DNA from: Oxalobacteraceae bacterium AB_14 | GTDB taxonomy: Bacteria; Pseudomonadota; Gammaproteobacteria; Burkholderiales; Burkholderiaceae_D | NCBI GenBank assembly: GCA_000381565.1 | Contig: KB906725.1 | Coordinates: 1,567,731 to 1,631,730, forward strand | DNA: 64,000 bases | Reading direction: 5' to 3' | Shown here: positions 17,459 to 27,519 of the stretch, one piece after another | How positions within the stretch are numbered: position 1 is the first letter of the stretch | How the letters are laid out: the number at the start of each line of letters is the position of its first letter | The notes under the pieces: model-generated | The model's input: only the letters and a program-made list of their open reading frames with translations | The model's database searches: none | What the model was told of the DNA's origin: nothing | Translations under genes and position numbers: made by a program

Positions 17459-18529
17459 TCAATGGTAGGAAGGATACTCGAATTCCAATGCGACCAGCAG
17501 GGCGGTGCGGTGGCCGTAGCGCTGTTCCAGTCCTTCCAGCGCGCGGTCCAGGGCCTTGCCGGGCAAGGCGATGCCGGCGCTGGCCGGCAGCAGGTCGGGC
17601 GCGTCGGCCGCGCCCTGCACGCGGTCCGGCACGATGGTCAGGCCGGAGAGCGATTGCAGCGGCTCGGCGCTGGCGGCGACGGCGTAGACCTTGCTGCGCT
17701 TGGTGCGCGACCAGGCGTCGGCGGTGAAGGCCAGCGTGATTTCGTCCACGCCGGCGGCCACCGGCACGCCGATGCTGTCGCGGGAATGGAACCATTGATT
17801 GGTGTAGCCGGTGATGTAGGCGGTGAGGTTGGTGCCCAGCCGTGGACGGAAGATGTCGCTGTCATGGGTGGTGCTCCAGTCGGCGACGCCCAGCTGTTGC
17901 GCCACCTCGTTGGCGCGCGCGCTGCCGGCGATGGCTTCCACCAGTGCCAGCGCGGTCGGCATGGCGGCGCTGACGCCGGCGCTGGAGATGGCCTTGCCGT
18001 CGGCGACATAGCGGATATTGCTGATCCATTGCGTGTCGGGGTAGTGCTCCTTGCGATAGGATTCGGTGGCCCAGTGCGCGGTGGCGCGCTTGCCCTTGAA
18101 CAGCCCGGCGTTGGCGACCACCAGCGCGCCGTCGCAGATGCTGACGACGGTGGCGCCTTTTGCGCCTTGCGCGGCAACCCAGGCCACCAGCGCCGCGTCG
18201 TCCGGCTTGACGACGGCCGGCACGATCACGTAGTCGGCGCCTTGCGGGTAGCGCTGGTCGAATTCGGCGGTGGTGGCGTCGGGTTGGAGTTTGAGCGCCG
18301 GGCGCATGGTCAACGGGCCGGCTTGCGTGGCGACGCTCAACAGCTGCACCGCGCCGGAGCGTGCCAGCACGCCATAGGGGATGACGAAATCGGTCAATTC
18401 GGTGCCGCTGTTTTCGCCGACCACGGCGACCACCGGTTTGGCGCGGCCGAAGCGGTCTTGGTAGACGGGAACTTCGCCGGCGGTGGCCAGTTGGCCGATC
18501 AGCAGGAAGAGGTAGATCAGTTTGCGCAT
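17459..18529 (-). CDS. Secreted DJ-1/PfpI-family protein
   Basis: 356 residues with an N-terminal signal peptide (MRKLIYLFLLIGQLATA) starting at the ATG preceded by AGGA; residues further upstream look like a shadow frame. The DJ-1/PfpI domain (about 30-220) has ATVVSICDGALVVANAGLFKGKRATAHW, aligning with the sensor domain of the neighbouring GlxA regulator. The remaining C-terminal part is unassigned. An exported DJ-1 domain next to a DJ-1-AraC regulator suggests a linked pair, but the activity is unknown. Confidence 0.8.
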   Translation of the reverse strand: MRKLIYLFLLIGQLATAGEVPVYQDRFGRAKPVVAVVGENSGTELTDFVIPYGVLARSGAVQLLSVATQAGPLTMRPALKLQPDATTAEFDQRYPQGADYVIVPAVVKPDDAALVAWVAAQGAKGATVVSICDGALVVANAGLFKGKRATAHWATESYRKEHYPDTQWISNIRYVADGKAISSAGVSAAMPTALALVEAIAGSARANEVAQQLGVADWSTTHDSDIFRPRLGTNLTAYITGYTNQWFHSRDSIGVPVAAGVDEITLAFTADAWSRTKRSKVYAVAASAEPLQSLSGLTIVPDRVQGAADAPDLLPASAGIALPGKALDRALEGLEQRYGHRTALLVALEFEYPSYH

Positions 18530-18575
18530 TGGGATGGTCCTGTGTTTGGCTGTACAGGGATTATCCGGGGCGCGG

Positions 18576-18617
18576 GCCGTGGCAGGATGACATAAAACAG
18601 TCAATTCCTGCCACGGC
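18576..18617. repeat. 12-bp inverted repeat after the ABC permease gene
   Basis: GCCGTGGCAGGA and TCCTGCCACGGC are perfect inverted arms around an 18-nt loop, 12 nt past the stop of the minus-strand permease gene and 47 nt before the DJ-1 start. There is no T-run, so it could be a factor-assisted terminator or 3'-end stabiliser. Confidence 0.5.
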
Positions 18618-18629
18618 GGCTTTTGATCG

Positions 18630-21025
18630 CTACATCCAGAACTGCCAGGACAGGATGACGGCGTTGTACACGGCGTGCACCAGCATCGGGCCGAGCAGGG
18701 TCTTGCTGCGTTCATAAGTCCACGCGGTGCACAGGCCCAGCACGAAGACCGGCAGCATCGACACCGGCGGGTGGACCACGGCGAAGACGGCGGCGCTCAT
18801 GATCATTGCCGGCACTGCGGGCATCGAGCGGCGCAAGCCGCCGAAGATCAGGCCACGGAAGATGAACTCTTCGAACAGGGGCGCCGCCAGCACGGCCAGC
18901 AACAGCAGCCAGCCGCGCGTGCCGGTCGACGCGGGCATCTGCCTGGCGATCTCGGGCCACAGCGACGAGTGCTGCAGGCAGGCGATGTAAGCCAGGCCGA
19001 CGGCGCACGCCAGCACCGCGGCCATCGCGCCGTAGCCCAGCGTCAGCACCATGTCGCCGCCGCGCAGGATGGCCGGCACGCCGGTGGTCTTGCTGCGCCA
19101 GTAGACGAAGCGCATCAGCACATAGACCAGCAGGCCGGATGCGGCGAAAGCCATGGTCACCGCCTTCAGCGTTGGCGTCGTTGCGCCCTGCATGATCAAC
19201 AGCGTGGCCAGGCCCTGCATGATGAAGAATGCGGTGGCGGCGATCAGGCCGTCGGAGGTGGAGACGCGCGGCGGCGGCGCGGCGGCCGGGTCCAGCAGGT
19301 AGGGCAGGGCGTCGCGCGCCTTCTGCCACAGCGCCAGCGCCAACGATGCGATCAGCACCATCACCACCAGTTTCTGCGACCATACGCTGCTGTAAATCGA
19401 CCAGGTGTAGAAGCTGGCCAGCAGCATGTAGAGGTAGATGTAGGTCGGCCGCACACGGGCGCGCGCGTCGACCGCTTGCGGATCGCAGGCGAACACGCCC
19501 AGCGAGACGGCGATCAGCGAGTAGATCGGGATGCCGGCGAAGACCGTCAGCAGCAGCACCAGCATCGACCACTCGAAGTGCCTGGTGTACCAGGCGCCGA
19601 TGCCGATGACGACCAGCGGGTAGACCATCGTCAGCGCGCCCCACAGCTGGGCTTTTTCCTTCAACACGCTCTCGATCGAACGCGGCACGGTGTACAGCAG
19701 CCAGAGTACCTGGCCTTCGTTGTTCAGCGTCTGGAAGGCCGACAGCATCAGCACGTAGACGCCGATGCCGAAGGCGATGGCGGCGGTGGTGGTGTGGTGC
19801 TGCCCAAGTTCTTCGAAGCTGCTCAATTTGCCGTTGAAGATCATCTGGCTGGCCACGATCACCACCGGCAGCACCAACGTCTGCACCAGGAAGTTGCGGT
19901 CGCGGCTCAGCAGGCGCAGCTCGCGGCGCTTGATCGGCGACATGCCGGCCGACAGCCGGGCGCGCAGGCCGCCATGCGCCGCCGCGCCGGCGACGGCCGG
20001 CTGCTTGCGCCGCACGCTCTCCCGCGCACCCGCGTTGACGACGCCGTTGCGCAGCTGGTAGCGCATCAGCGCCACGCCGGCCCATATCAGCACCGCCGTC
20101 TGGACCAGCAGCAGGGCGATGGCCTGCGCGGCGTGCGCCAGGCTGGATGCCTGCATCGCCTGCAGCACCAGGCCGGGCGGCGTCCAGCCGCCCCACGCGG
20201 GGAAGGCGCGCGCCCAGTCCATCACGAAGCCGCTGGCGCCGGGCATGCCGAGCGCCATGACGAAGTACATCAGGGGCATGCTGAACAAGCCGGTGACGGC
20301 TTGCAGGTTGCGCAGCTGGGATGCCGGAAGCCACATGCGCAAGCCGGTGTCGGCCAGCGTATGCAGCAGCGCGGCCAGCGGCAGCAGCACGAACAGCGCC
20401 GCCAGCGCGGCCAGTGGCGCGAACCAGCCCAGGCCCGAATACCAGCCTATGATGCCGAGCGGTGGCAGCAGCGCGAACATGCCGCTGAAGTTGGCCGCGC
20501 TGCGTTCCAGCAGGCGTCCCCACAACAGCGTGGAGCGTTCGACCGGCATGGTGACCAGCCATTCCATGTCCCAGTCGGGCTGCGCCAGCTCCTTGCTGCC
20601 CAGCGGGAGCAGGACGGCGATCCCGAACAGCAGCGTGACCACCATCGTCAGGCCGTGCGCCAGCGCGGGCTGGAACGGCGCTCGATGCAGGTCGTCCGCG
20701 GTCAGCTCCATGTTGTCGCGGCGCTCGCCGTCCTTGCCTGCCACGTGGCAGGCGCTGTCAGCGACCAGGTGGCAGCCCATGTTGAGCACCACGTTGCGCG
20801 ACAGGCCGACGAAGGAGAAGGCCATGAACAGCACCATGACCAGGGTCAGCACCCACAGGCCGCTCTTCTTGCCGGCCATGCCGTCGCGCGCCTTCTTCGG
20901 CTTATTCTTTCCGCTGAGTTTGCGGAACAGGTTATTGGCCAGCAGGTTGCGCTGGCGGGTCAGGCGCATTTTGGTCATCAGCCAGATGGCGCGCGCCGGC
21001 GACAGCGGCTGTGCCGCCCGCTGCG

Positions 21026-21029
<4 letters not shown>
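18630..21029 (-). CDS. ABC-2 transporter permease fused to CPBP intramembrane protease
   Basis: A 799-residue polytopic inner-membrane protein. The first ~530 residues contain many membrane spans of an ABC-2 permease with a long periplasmic loop near residue 100. The last ~200 residues carry a CPBP (CAAX/Abi) glutamic-type protease: APLFEEFIFRGLIFGGLRR (EExxxR), FAVVHPPVS (FxxxH) and HAVYNAV. Its ATG overlaps the ATPase stop (ATGA), so the pair forms one exporter. The longer frame upstream is a shadow of the ATPase gene. The architecture is known in Gram-negative bacteria but the cargo is not. Confidence 0.88.
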
Positions 21030-21766
<737 letters not shown>

Positions 21767-21835
21767 AAAGTTCCCGACAATGTTATGAGATTTTCTACTG
21801 ATCATAGCATTGCCGGGCGCCGGCGGCGAGGGGGC

Positions 21836-22516
21836 TTACGGCGTCGGGTAGAGGCTCATGCCGAAGCGTTCGGTGCGGGGATGCCAGTTGCCGGTGATGT
21901 CGGCCGAGGCCAGCACGCGCTCGGCGCGGCCGATCAGCAGGGCGCGCGGCACCAGGCCGATGTAGCGCGAGTCTTCGCTGTTGTCGCGGTTATCGCCCAA
22001 CATCATGTATTGGCCAGCGGGCACGGTGACGGGGGCGAAATCGCGGCGCGCCTGCACTTGCGGCATCAGCTGGATCGAATGGGCGGGGGCGTCGGCGATG
22101 GCTTCGCCGACATGCAGCGCGGCCATATCGCCCAGGCCTTTGATGGATTCGGTGGCTTGGCCGAGGGCCGAGTAGCCGGCCTGCCGGCCGTTGATGATCA
22201 GCTGCTCGTTGCGCATCTCGACACGGTCGCCCGGCAACGCGATCACGCGCTTGATCAGGCGGGTGCCGTCCTTGGGCGAGGAGAAGGTGACGATGTCGCC
22301 GCGCTGCGGCTCGCCGGTGGTGCCGATGACGACGTCGGTCAGCGGCACTTTGACGTTGTAGGCCAGGCGGTTGACGAACACCACGTCGCCTTCCAGCAGG
22401 TTGGGGTGCATGGAGGCGGAGGGAATCGGGTTCCAGTCGGCGACGGCGGTGCGGAAGATCCCGAACAGCATCAGGAAGAGTAGGAAGCCTTTGTTGGCGC
22501 GTGCCCAGTTTTGCAT
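21836..22516 (-). CDS. lepB: Signal peptidase I
   Basis: A 226-residue inner-membrane serine protease that removes Sec signal peptides. One N-terminal membrane span (FLLFLMLFGIFRTAV), catalytic Ser in IPSASMHP, catalytic Lys in RLIKRVIALPGD, and the C-terminal box GDNRDNSEDSR. The start at 22516 with GGGGA 6 nt upstream is better than the ATG at 22528, which has no ribosome site. It has a single membrane anchor and sits outside the usual lepA-lepB-rnc context, so it may be a second, specialised copy; whether another lepB exists is not visible here. Confidence 0.85.
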   Translation of the reverse strand: MQNWARANKGFLLFLMLFGIFRTAVADWNPIPSASMHPNLLEGDVVFVNRLAYNVKVPLTDVVIGTTGEPQRGDIVTFSSPKDGTRLIKRVIALPGDRVEMRNEQLIINGRQAGYSALGQATESIKGLGDMAALHVGEAIADAPAHSIQLMPQVQARRDFAPVTVPAGQYMMLGDNRDNSEDSRYIGLVPRALLIGRAERVLASADITGNWHPRTERFGMSLYPTP

Positions 22517-22642
22517 TGCGGTCCCCATTAAGAGTGGTGTCGGTGGCCTAGTTTGTTGGCTGATTCTTAAACACGGCTTAGCGGCGGCCTTACTTCGGCG
22601 CAGGCCTAACTATCGCCGTGAAAATGGTGGCATGCTGGCCAC

Positions 22643-23779
22643 ATGAATACAAACTCTCCCCAACACGCGCTGGCAGCGGTGACGCATGCCGACCCTTATC
22701 CATACTACGACGAATTGGCGGCATTGCAAGGCTTGCGTTTCGACGCGGACCTTGGGCTGTGGATCGCCGCCAGCGCCGCCGACGTGATGGCGGTGATGCG
22801 GCATCCCGATTGTCGCGTGCGGCCGCTGGCCGAGCCGGTGCCGGCGGCGATCGCGGGCGGCGCGGCGGGGCAGGTGTTCGGCGCGCTGCTGCGGATGAAC
22901 GACGGCGAGCGGCATGCCGCGCCCAAGCTGGCCTTGCAGCGTGCGTTGGCCGGCGTGAGTGCGCAGGCGGCGCAGCAGCGGGCGGAGTTGATCGGCCGGC
23001 GCCTGTGGCGTGACGATGGCCTGGCGATGTGGATGTTCGAGGTGCCGGTGTCGGCGATGGCCAGCCTGCTGGGTTTTGCGGACCAGCAGTTGCCGGCGGT
23101 GGCGGCGTGGATGGGCGAGTTCGTGGCCTGCCTGTCGCCGTACAGCGATGCCTCGCAGATCGAGCGCGCGCATGCGGCGGCGCTGGCGCTGCTGGACGGC
23201 TTCAAGCACTTGCTGCGCGAGGCCGCATCATCGGCTGCGCAGCACAGCCTGCTGTCGCAAGTGATTGCCGAGGCGCGGGCGGTGGGCTGGAGCGAGTCGC
23301 ATGGCTTGCTGGCCAACCTGGTCGGCCTGCTGTCGCAGACTTGCGAAGCCACGGCCGGGCTGGTCGGCAACAGCGTGCTGGCGCTGGCGCGCCAGCCTGC
23401 AGATGAGCGCAGCGGCGTGGAAGATGCCGCCGCTCTGGTGCGCGTGGTCAGCCGTCTCGATCCGGCTATCCAGAACACGCGCCGCTTCGTCGCGCGCGAT
23501 TGCGAGATCGGCGGCGTGCCTTTGCTGGCGGGGCAAACGATATTGCTGGTGCTGGCCGCGGCCGGGCGCGATCCGCGCGGAGAAGGCCGCGAGTTCGGCT
23601 TCGGCCATGGCGCGCATGCCTGTCCGGGGCAGGCGCTGGCACTCGCCTTGGCTACCGGTGCGATGCAGGCGTTGATGTCCACGCAGGCGGGCCAAGCTGA
23701 ATCGACGTTGCTGCGGACGCTGAGCTGGACGTATCGCCGTTCGCCCAATGCCCGCATGCCGGTCTTTGCGCACACCTGA
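22643..23779 (+). CDS. Atypical cytochrome P450
   Basis: 378 residues, slightly shorter than usual soluble bacterial P450s. The haem loop FGFGHGAHACPGQALA is intact with its Cys. The K-helix ExxR is not: the segment aligning with it reads VRVVSRLDPAIQNTRR, with Val where Glu is expected. The I-helix oxygen-activation motif is also altered (QTCEATAGLVGN, no AGxxT). A functional but unusual P450 (peroxygenase-like or with another substrate-assisted mechanism) or a drifting gene are both possible. Divergent from lepB; no ferredoxin partner is adjacent. Confidence 0.85.
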   Translation: MNTNSPQHALAAVTHADPYPYYDELAALQGLRFDADLGLWIAASAADVMAVMRHPDCRVRPLAEPVPAAIAGGAAGQVFGALLRMNDGERHAAPKLALQRALAGVSAQAAQQRAELIGRRLWRDDGLAMWMFEVPVSAMASLLGFADQQLPAVAAWMGEFVACLSPYSDASQIERAHAAALALLDGFKHLLREAASSAAQHSLLSQVIAEARAVGWSESHGLLANLVGLLSQTCEATAGLVGNSVLALARQPADERSGVEDAAALVRVVSRLDPAIQNTRRFVARDCEIGGVPLLAGQTILLVLAAAGRDPRGEGREFGFGHGAHACPGQALALALATGAMQALMSTQAGQAESTLLRTLSWTYRRSPNARMPVFAHT

Positions 23780-23789
23780 GCTCCCGCCA

Positions 23790-23803
23790 ATATTGCGCAA
23801 TAT
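23790..23803. repeat. 14-bp perfect palindrome
   Basis: ATATTGCGCAATAT, 10 nt after the P450 stop and 60 nt before the PAAR gene. It could be an operator for the PAAR gene or a chance palindrome; no function can be assigned. Confidence 0.35.
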
Positions 23804-23862
23804 CATTCCGTAGATACGAAGTCTCGCTAAAGTGAGGCCTTTGTATTGTCACCGAGTAAGCC

Positions 23863-24111
23863 ATGCAACGTGCCGTTATCTGCAAGGGAGACCCAACCTC
23901 ACACGGAGGGCAAGTACTCGAGGGTAGCGAGACTGCCACAGTTGACGGTCGGCCGATTGCATTGCTTGGGCATATGACGTTCTGTCCTCAGTGCAAAGGG
24001 AAGTTTCCGATTATTGAAGGATTGGACTTTCATACCTTTGCAGGACTTGGAACAGTAGTGGATGGGATGAGAACTGGGTGTGGCGCGACGCTGACTGCGG
24101 CAGATACTTGA
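23863..24111 (+). CDS. PAAR-domain protein (type VI secretion spike tip)
   Basis: 82 residues made up almost entirely of a PAAR domain: ICKGDPTSHGGQVLEG, followed by LLGHMTFCPQCKGKFPII and GMRTGCGATL with the usual Cys/His metal ligands. PAAR proteins cap the VgrG spike and recruit or carry effectors. No C-terminal toxin extension is present in this frame, and no VgrG, Hcp or sheath gene is in the window, so it is an orphan module. Base composition is lower in GC than the flanks, which suggests recent acquisition. Confidence 0.85.
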   Translation: MQRAVICKGDPTSHGGQVLEGSETATVDGRPIALLGHMTFCPQCKGKFPIIEGLDFHTFAGLGTVVDGMRTGCGATLTAADT

Positions 24112-24121
24112 TCCCTGGTAT

Positions 24122-24235
24122 ATGAAATTTGATACGCGCGAGGCCGCCGTGGGGGCCAATGAACAACGAAGTCAAGTCGAGAAATTTCATAACAATCACC
24201 TGCATATCACAATAGTGGAGCCTAAGCTGCAATGA
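24122..24235 (+). pseudogene. 37-codon frame, probable C-terminal remnant of a type VI peptidoglycan-hydrolase effector
   Basis: A small frame reads MKFDTREAAVGANEQRSQ, continues to HNNHLHITIVEPKLQ, and is open upstream to 24095, overlapping the end of the PAAR gene. HNNHLHIT resembles the C-terminal His-x-His zinc motif of M15/MepA/M23-type murein peptidases. Its TGA overlaps the ATG of the next gene (ATGA), the usual coupling of effector and immunity genes. There is no ribosome site before the ATG. The simplest reading is that a deletion removed most of an effector that stood between the PAAR gene and its partner. Assignment to a peptidase rests on one motif only. Confidence 0.35.
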
Positions 24236-25116
24236 ATAAAGCACTGTCGAAATTTCTGGTCCTGACCCTGCTGGCAGCGCATGCGAACTCCTGCGCCGCT
24301 CCTGATCGTGCAAGCATGGACTCATCTCGTAGATGGATAGATCGCCCTTGGGAGATCCGCTACATCATGTTCGTGGGCGAATCGGAAATGATGGCAGCTA
24401 TGGTTGCAGCGGCGCGAAAACAAAATATCAAGACGATACAATCGGAGTCGCGCGACACCTATATCGATGCCAATGAATTTTTCGACCCGTTCGCAACGCT
24501 GAAGGCGGGAACCTCCGTCACGCTGGGAATCTTTGTGGTTCCGTTTGAAATGGATGGCCGGATTGGCGGCGCCAGCCCCAGCAAACAGCTGCGTAGGCTG
24601 CGGGGCAGGCGTAACTTGCTTGATCACCTGGTGGCCGTCGATGCCGAATCCGATTCTGGAAAACTCTATTTTCTCGCTGACTGGTCGCAAGGCATTCCAG
24701 GCAATGACACGTTTTCACCCGCGGTGTGTTCTGTTTGGGACGCGGACCGATATGGCGGCTCATGGAAGGGCAGCGACCTTGCGGGCGGCTTCGGCTGCCG
24801 TGAATGGACCGCACAACTCTATCAAGACGACCGGCCCTATATCGATGTTACGTCTGACTCGTCGCACGGTAGTTTCATTGGCAACTTCGTTGGCTGGTCA
24901 CGCTTCATTGATCCGCGCAAGCCTATGATCGGATTGCAGGGGAAGACATGGCTACGCTTGCACGACCGTCCAGCGGGCGAGCAGCCCGGGCTTATTCCAG
25001 ACATGGGGAAATGGACGGCGAAGCATCATTATCCGATGCCGGAGCGGCAGGCCCACCAGCCGCTCTATCCCAATTCAAAATACCTGGACGACATCCATGA
25101 GGCCGACCGCCACTAG
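24232..25116 (+). CDS. Exported hypothetical protein, possible type VI immunity protein
   Basis: 294 residues with an N-terminal signal sequence (FLVLTLLAAHANSCAAP; the Cys could be lipidated but ANSC is a poor lipobox). The mature part has no motif I recognise; there are two Cys (AVCSVW, GFGCREW) and several Trp-rich beta-type segments. The start has GGAG 11 nt upstream and an ATGA overlap with the preceding remnant frame. A periplasmic protein directly after an effector remnant fits an immunity role, but that is context only. The stop overlaps the convergent ggt stop by 4 nt. Confidence 0.65.
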   Translation: MNKALSKFLVLTLLAAHANSCAAPDRASMDSSRRWIDRPWEIRYIMFVGESEMMAAMVAAARKQNIKTIQSESRDTYIDANEFFDPFATLKAGTSVTLGIFVVPFEMDGRIGGASPSKQLRRLRGRRNLLDHLVAVDAESDSGKLYFLADWSQGIPGNDTFSPAVCSVWDADRYGGSWKGSDLAGGFGCREWTAQLYQDDRPYIDVTSDSSHGSFIGNFVGWSRFIDPRKPMIGLQGKTWLRLHDRPAGEQPGLIPDMGKWTAKHHYPMPERQAHQPLYPNSKYLDDIHEADRH

Positions 25117-26873
25117 TGCGCCGCCTTCTGCACCAGCGCGCTGCCGGCGCCGTGGCGGTGGCCTTCGCTGACGGCGGTGATGGTGCCGTCCGGGTTGAAC
25201 ACCAGCGCGTTGGCGGCGCCGATTTCTTCCGGCCTGTTCCAGTGCTGGCCAGTCTGCTCCAGCGCCTTGGCCTGCGCGCTGCCGGCGAAGCCGGGCTCGA
25301 CGTCGGTCGCCGTGCCGTTGCGTTCGGACATGCGTGGCGCGTTGACCGCGTCCGGCATGCTCATGCCCAGGTCGACGTAGTTGAAGATGGTTTGCAGCAC
25401 GGTGGTGATGATGGTGGCGCCGCCCGGACTGCCGATCGAGAACGCCGGCTTGCCGTTCTTGAAGGCCAGCGTCGGCGACATGCTGCTGCGCGGGCGCTTG
25501 CCCGCTTCCGGCACGTTGGGCGCCGGGCCGGAGAAGTCGAAATCGGTCATCTCGTTGTTCAGCAGGAAGCCGTAGCCCGGCACCACGATGCCGCTGCCGC
25601 CCCAGGATTCGATGGTGTAGGTATAGGACACGATGTTGCCGTCCTTGTCCGACACGGTCAGGTGGGTGGTGTGCGCGCCCTCGGCCAGCAGCTTGTTGGC
25701 GTTGGGGCGCAACGGCACGCTGAGGTCGTTCTGGAACGGATACGGATCGCCGGCCGGCGCCTGCACGCTGGCCTGGTTCGGGTTGATCAGCTCGCGGCGG
25801 CGGGCGGCGTAGTCCTTGTTCAGCAGGCCGGCCACCGGCGCTTCGACGAACTCCGGATCGGCCAGGTAGGCGTTGCGGTCGGCGAAGGCCAGGCGGCTCG
25901 CTTCCAGGTACAGGTGTTCGGCCTTTTCCCTGGGCATGGCCTTGAGGTCGTAGCCTTCGAGGATGTTGAGCGCCTCGGCGATGGCGATGCCGCCGCTGCT
26001 CGGCAGCGGCATGCCGTACAGGTCGTAGCCGCGGTAGGTGCTGTGCACCGGCTGGCGCAGGCGCGCTTCGTAGTTGGCCAGGTCGGCCATGGTCATCCGG
26101 CCGGCGCGCACCTGCACGCCGCTGGCGACCTTGGGCTGGTTCACGGCGTCGACCACGGCGCGGCCGATCTTGCCTTCATAGAACACCTTGACGCCGCCGG
26201 CCGCCAGTTCGCGGTAGGCCTTGGCCAGGCCGGGGTTGCGCAGCATGCTGCCGGGCTGGATGGCCTTGCCGTTCTTCAGGTAGAGCGCGGCGGTGTCGGG
26301 GAACATATTGAACTTGGACTGGCTGTCCTCGACCAGGTGGGTGAAGTTGGCGTTGACGGCGAAGCCGTCGCTGGCCACGGCGATGGCCGGCGCCAGCACC
26401 TGCTTGAACGACATCGAGCCGTAGCGGTCGAGCGCTTCGTGCCAGCCGCGCACGGTGCCGGGCACGCCGACCGACATGCCGCTGGCGACCACGGTGTCGA
26501 AGTCCATGATCTTGCCGTCCCGCTGGAACACGGTGGGCGTGAAGTTGGCCGGCGCGGTTTCGCGATGGTCGATGGTGATCACGCGTTTGTCTTTGGCCAG
26601 GTAGATCACCATGAAGCCGCCACCGCCGATGCCGCAGCTGAACGGATCGGTCACGCCCAAGGTGGCGGCCGCGGCGACGGCGGCGTCGATGGCGTTGCCG
26701 CCCTGGTTGAGGATGGCCAGCGCCGCCTTGGACGCCGGCTCGCTGATGGTGGCGACGGCGCCGCCGCTGCCGGTGGCGACCGGGGTCTTGGCCCAGGCCG
26801 CCGGCGTCAGGATCAACGTCAGGATGATGGAGGAAACGAGAACGGTGCGGGCGGGGCGGCGGGGCTGGGTCAT
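25113..26873 (-). CDS. ggt: Gamma-glutamyltransferase
   Basis: A 586-residue periplasmic glutathione hydrolase/transpeptidase precursor. Signal peptide (VLVSSIILTLILTPAAWA), large subunit with ATLGVTDPFSCGIGGGGFMV, and the autocatalytic processing site EGAHTTHLTVSDKDG, where the Thr at about residue 402 becomes the N-terminal nucleophile of the small subunit. PRSSMSPTLAF and GSPGGATIITTV complete the active site. All key residues are present, so it should be functional in glutathione turnover. It is followed downstream, convergently, by the exported hypothetical protein. Confidence 0.95.
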   Translation of the reverse strand: MTQPRRPARTVLVSSIILTLILTPAAWAKTPVATGSGGAVATISEPASKAALAILNQGGNAIDAAVAAAATLGVTDPFSCGIGGGGFMVIYLAKDKRVITIDHRETAPANFTPTVFQRDGKIMDFDTVVASGMSVGVPGTVRGWHEALDRYGSMSFKQVLAPAIAVASDGFAVNANFTHLVEDSQSKFNMFPDTAALYLKNGKAIQPGSMLRNPGLAKAYRELAAGGVKVFYEGKIGRAVVDAVNQPKVASGVQVRAGRMTMADLANYEARLRQPVHSTYRGYDLYGMPLPSSGGIAIAEALNILEGYDLKAMPREKAEHLYLEASRLAFADRNAYLADPEFVEAPVAGLLNKDYAARRRELINPNQASVQAPAGDPYPFQNDLSVPLRPNANKLLAEGAHTTHLTVSDKDGNIVSYTYTIESWGGSGIVVPGYGFLLNNEMTDFDFSGPAPNVPEAGKRPRSSMSPTLAFKNGKPAFSIGSPGGATIITTVLQTIFNYVDLGMSMPDAVNAPRMSERNGTATDVEPGFAGSAQAKALEQTGQHWNRPEEIGAANALVFNPDGTITAVSEGHRHGAGSALVQKAAH

Positions 26874-26891
26874 GGGGGCGCTGGGTCCGGG

Positions 26892-27383
26892 TTAGGATGA
26901 GGGGGCGTTGCTCACCCTCAAGCTTACCCGATAATCCGGCGCGGCTTCATTCTTGGCAGGGACCGCCTGCGGTTCGACGCCGGTCAGCGTGAAGGTCAGG
27001 CCGTTTTGCGTGACGCTGGCGCTGGCGTTGGGCATGCTGTCGGACAGCACGAAATTGCTGGTGGTGCCGTCGGGCGCGGTCAGCGCGAAGCTGTAGCTGA
27101 TGTAGCCGGCCCAGACGCAGACGGCGCCGGTGCGGCAGCGGCTGTCGTTGACGCGCTCCAGCTTGAGGCTGGGCGCGCTGGCGGTGGCGCCGCTGACGCC
27201 GGGCGTGGCGGCTGGCGCGATGGCCACGCTGGCGCCCTGGGTCAGCACGTAGGTCTGCGAGAACGCCTGCGGCGTGGCGGCGGCGCGGTTGATCGCCGAC
27301 GCCGAACCGCAGGCATGCAGTAGCGCCAGCATGGCCACCAGCAGCGGCAGGATGATCAACTGCCTGGATAATGTGGATTTCAT
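26892..27383 (-). CDS. Hypothetical lipoprotein
   Basis: 163 residues. The start at 27383 has AGAGG upstream; a lipoprotein signal follows (IILPLLVAMLALLHAC, Cys about residue 26). The mature domain has RCRTGAVCVWAGYISYSFAL, two Cys likely disulphide-bonded, and a beta-rich C-terminal part. Similar small lipoproteins of unknown function occur in related bacteria. It lies 18 nt upstream of ggt on the same strand and may share its transcript. Confidence 0.7.
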   Translation of the reverse strand: MKSTLSRQLIILPLLVAMLALLHACGSASAINRAAATPQAFSQTYVLTQGASVAIAPAATPGVSGATASAPSLKLERVNDSRCRTGAVCVWAGYISYSFALTAPDGTTSNFVLSDSMPNASASVTQNGLTFTLTGVEPQAVPAKNEAAPDYRVSLRVSNAPSS

Positions 27384-27519
27384 AGATACCTCTTCCTTCA
27401 AAGGTGACGGCAAGCTTAGCAAAAGGATCATGCCCGTGTCGCACGAACCGCAGCTTTACAGCGCTGTGTCAAACTATGTGCCGTAGAATAGGGGCCCTGA
27501 ATCACATTGACTGAACAAA

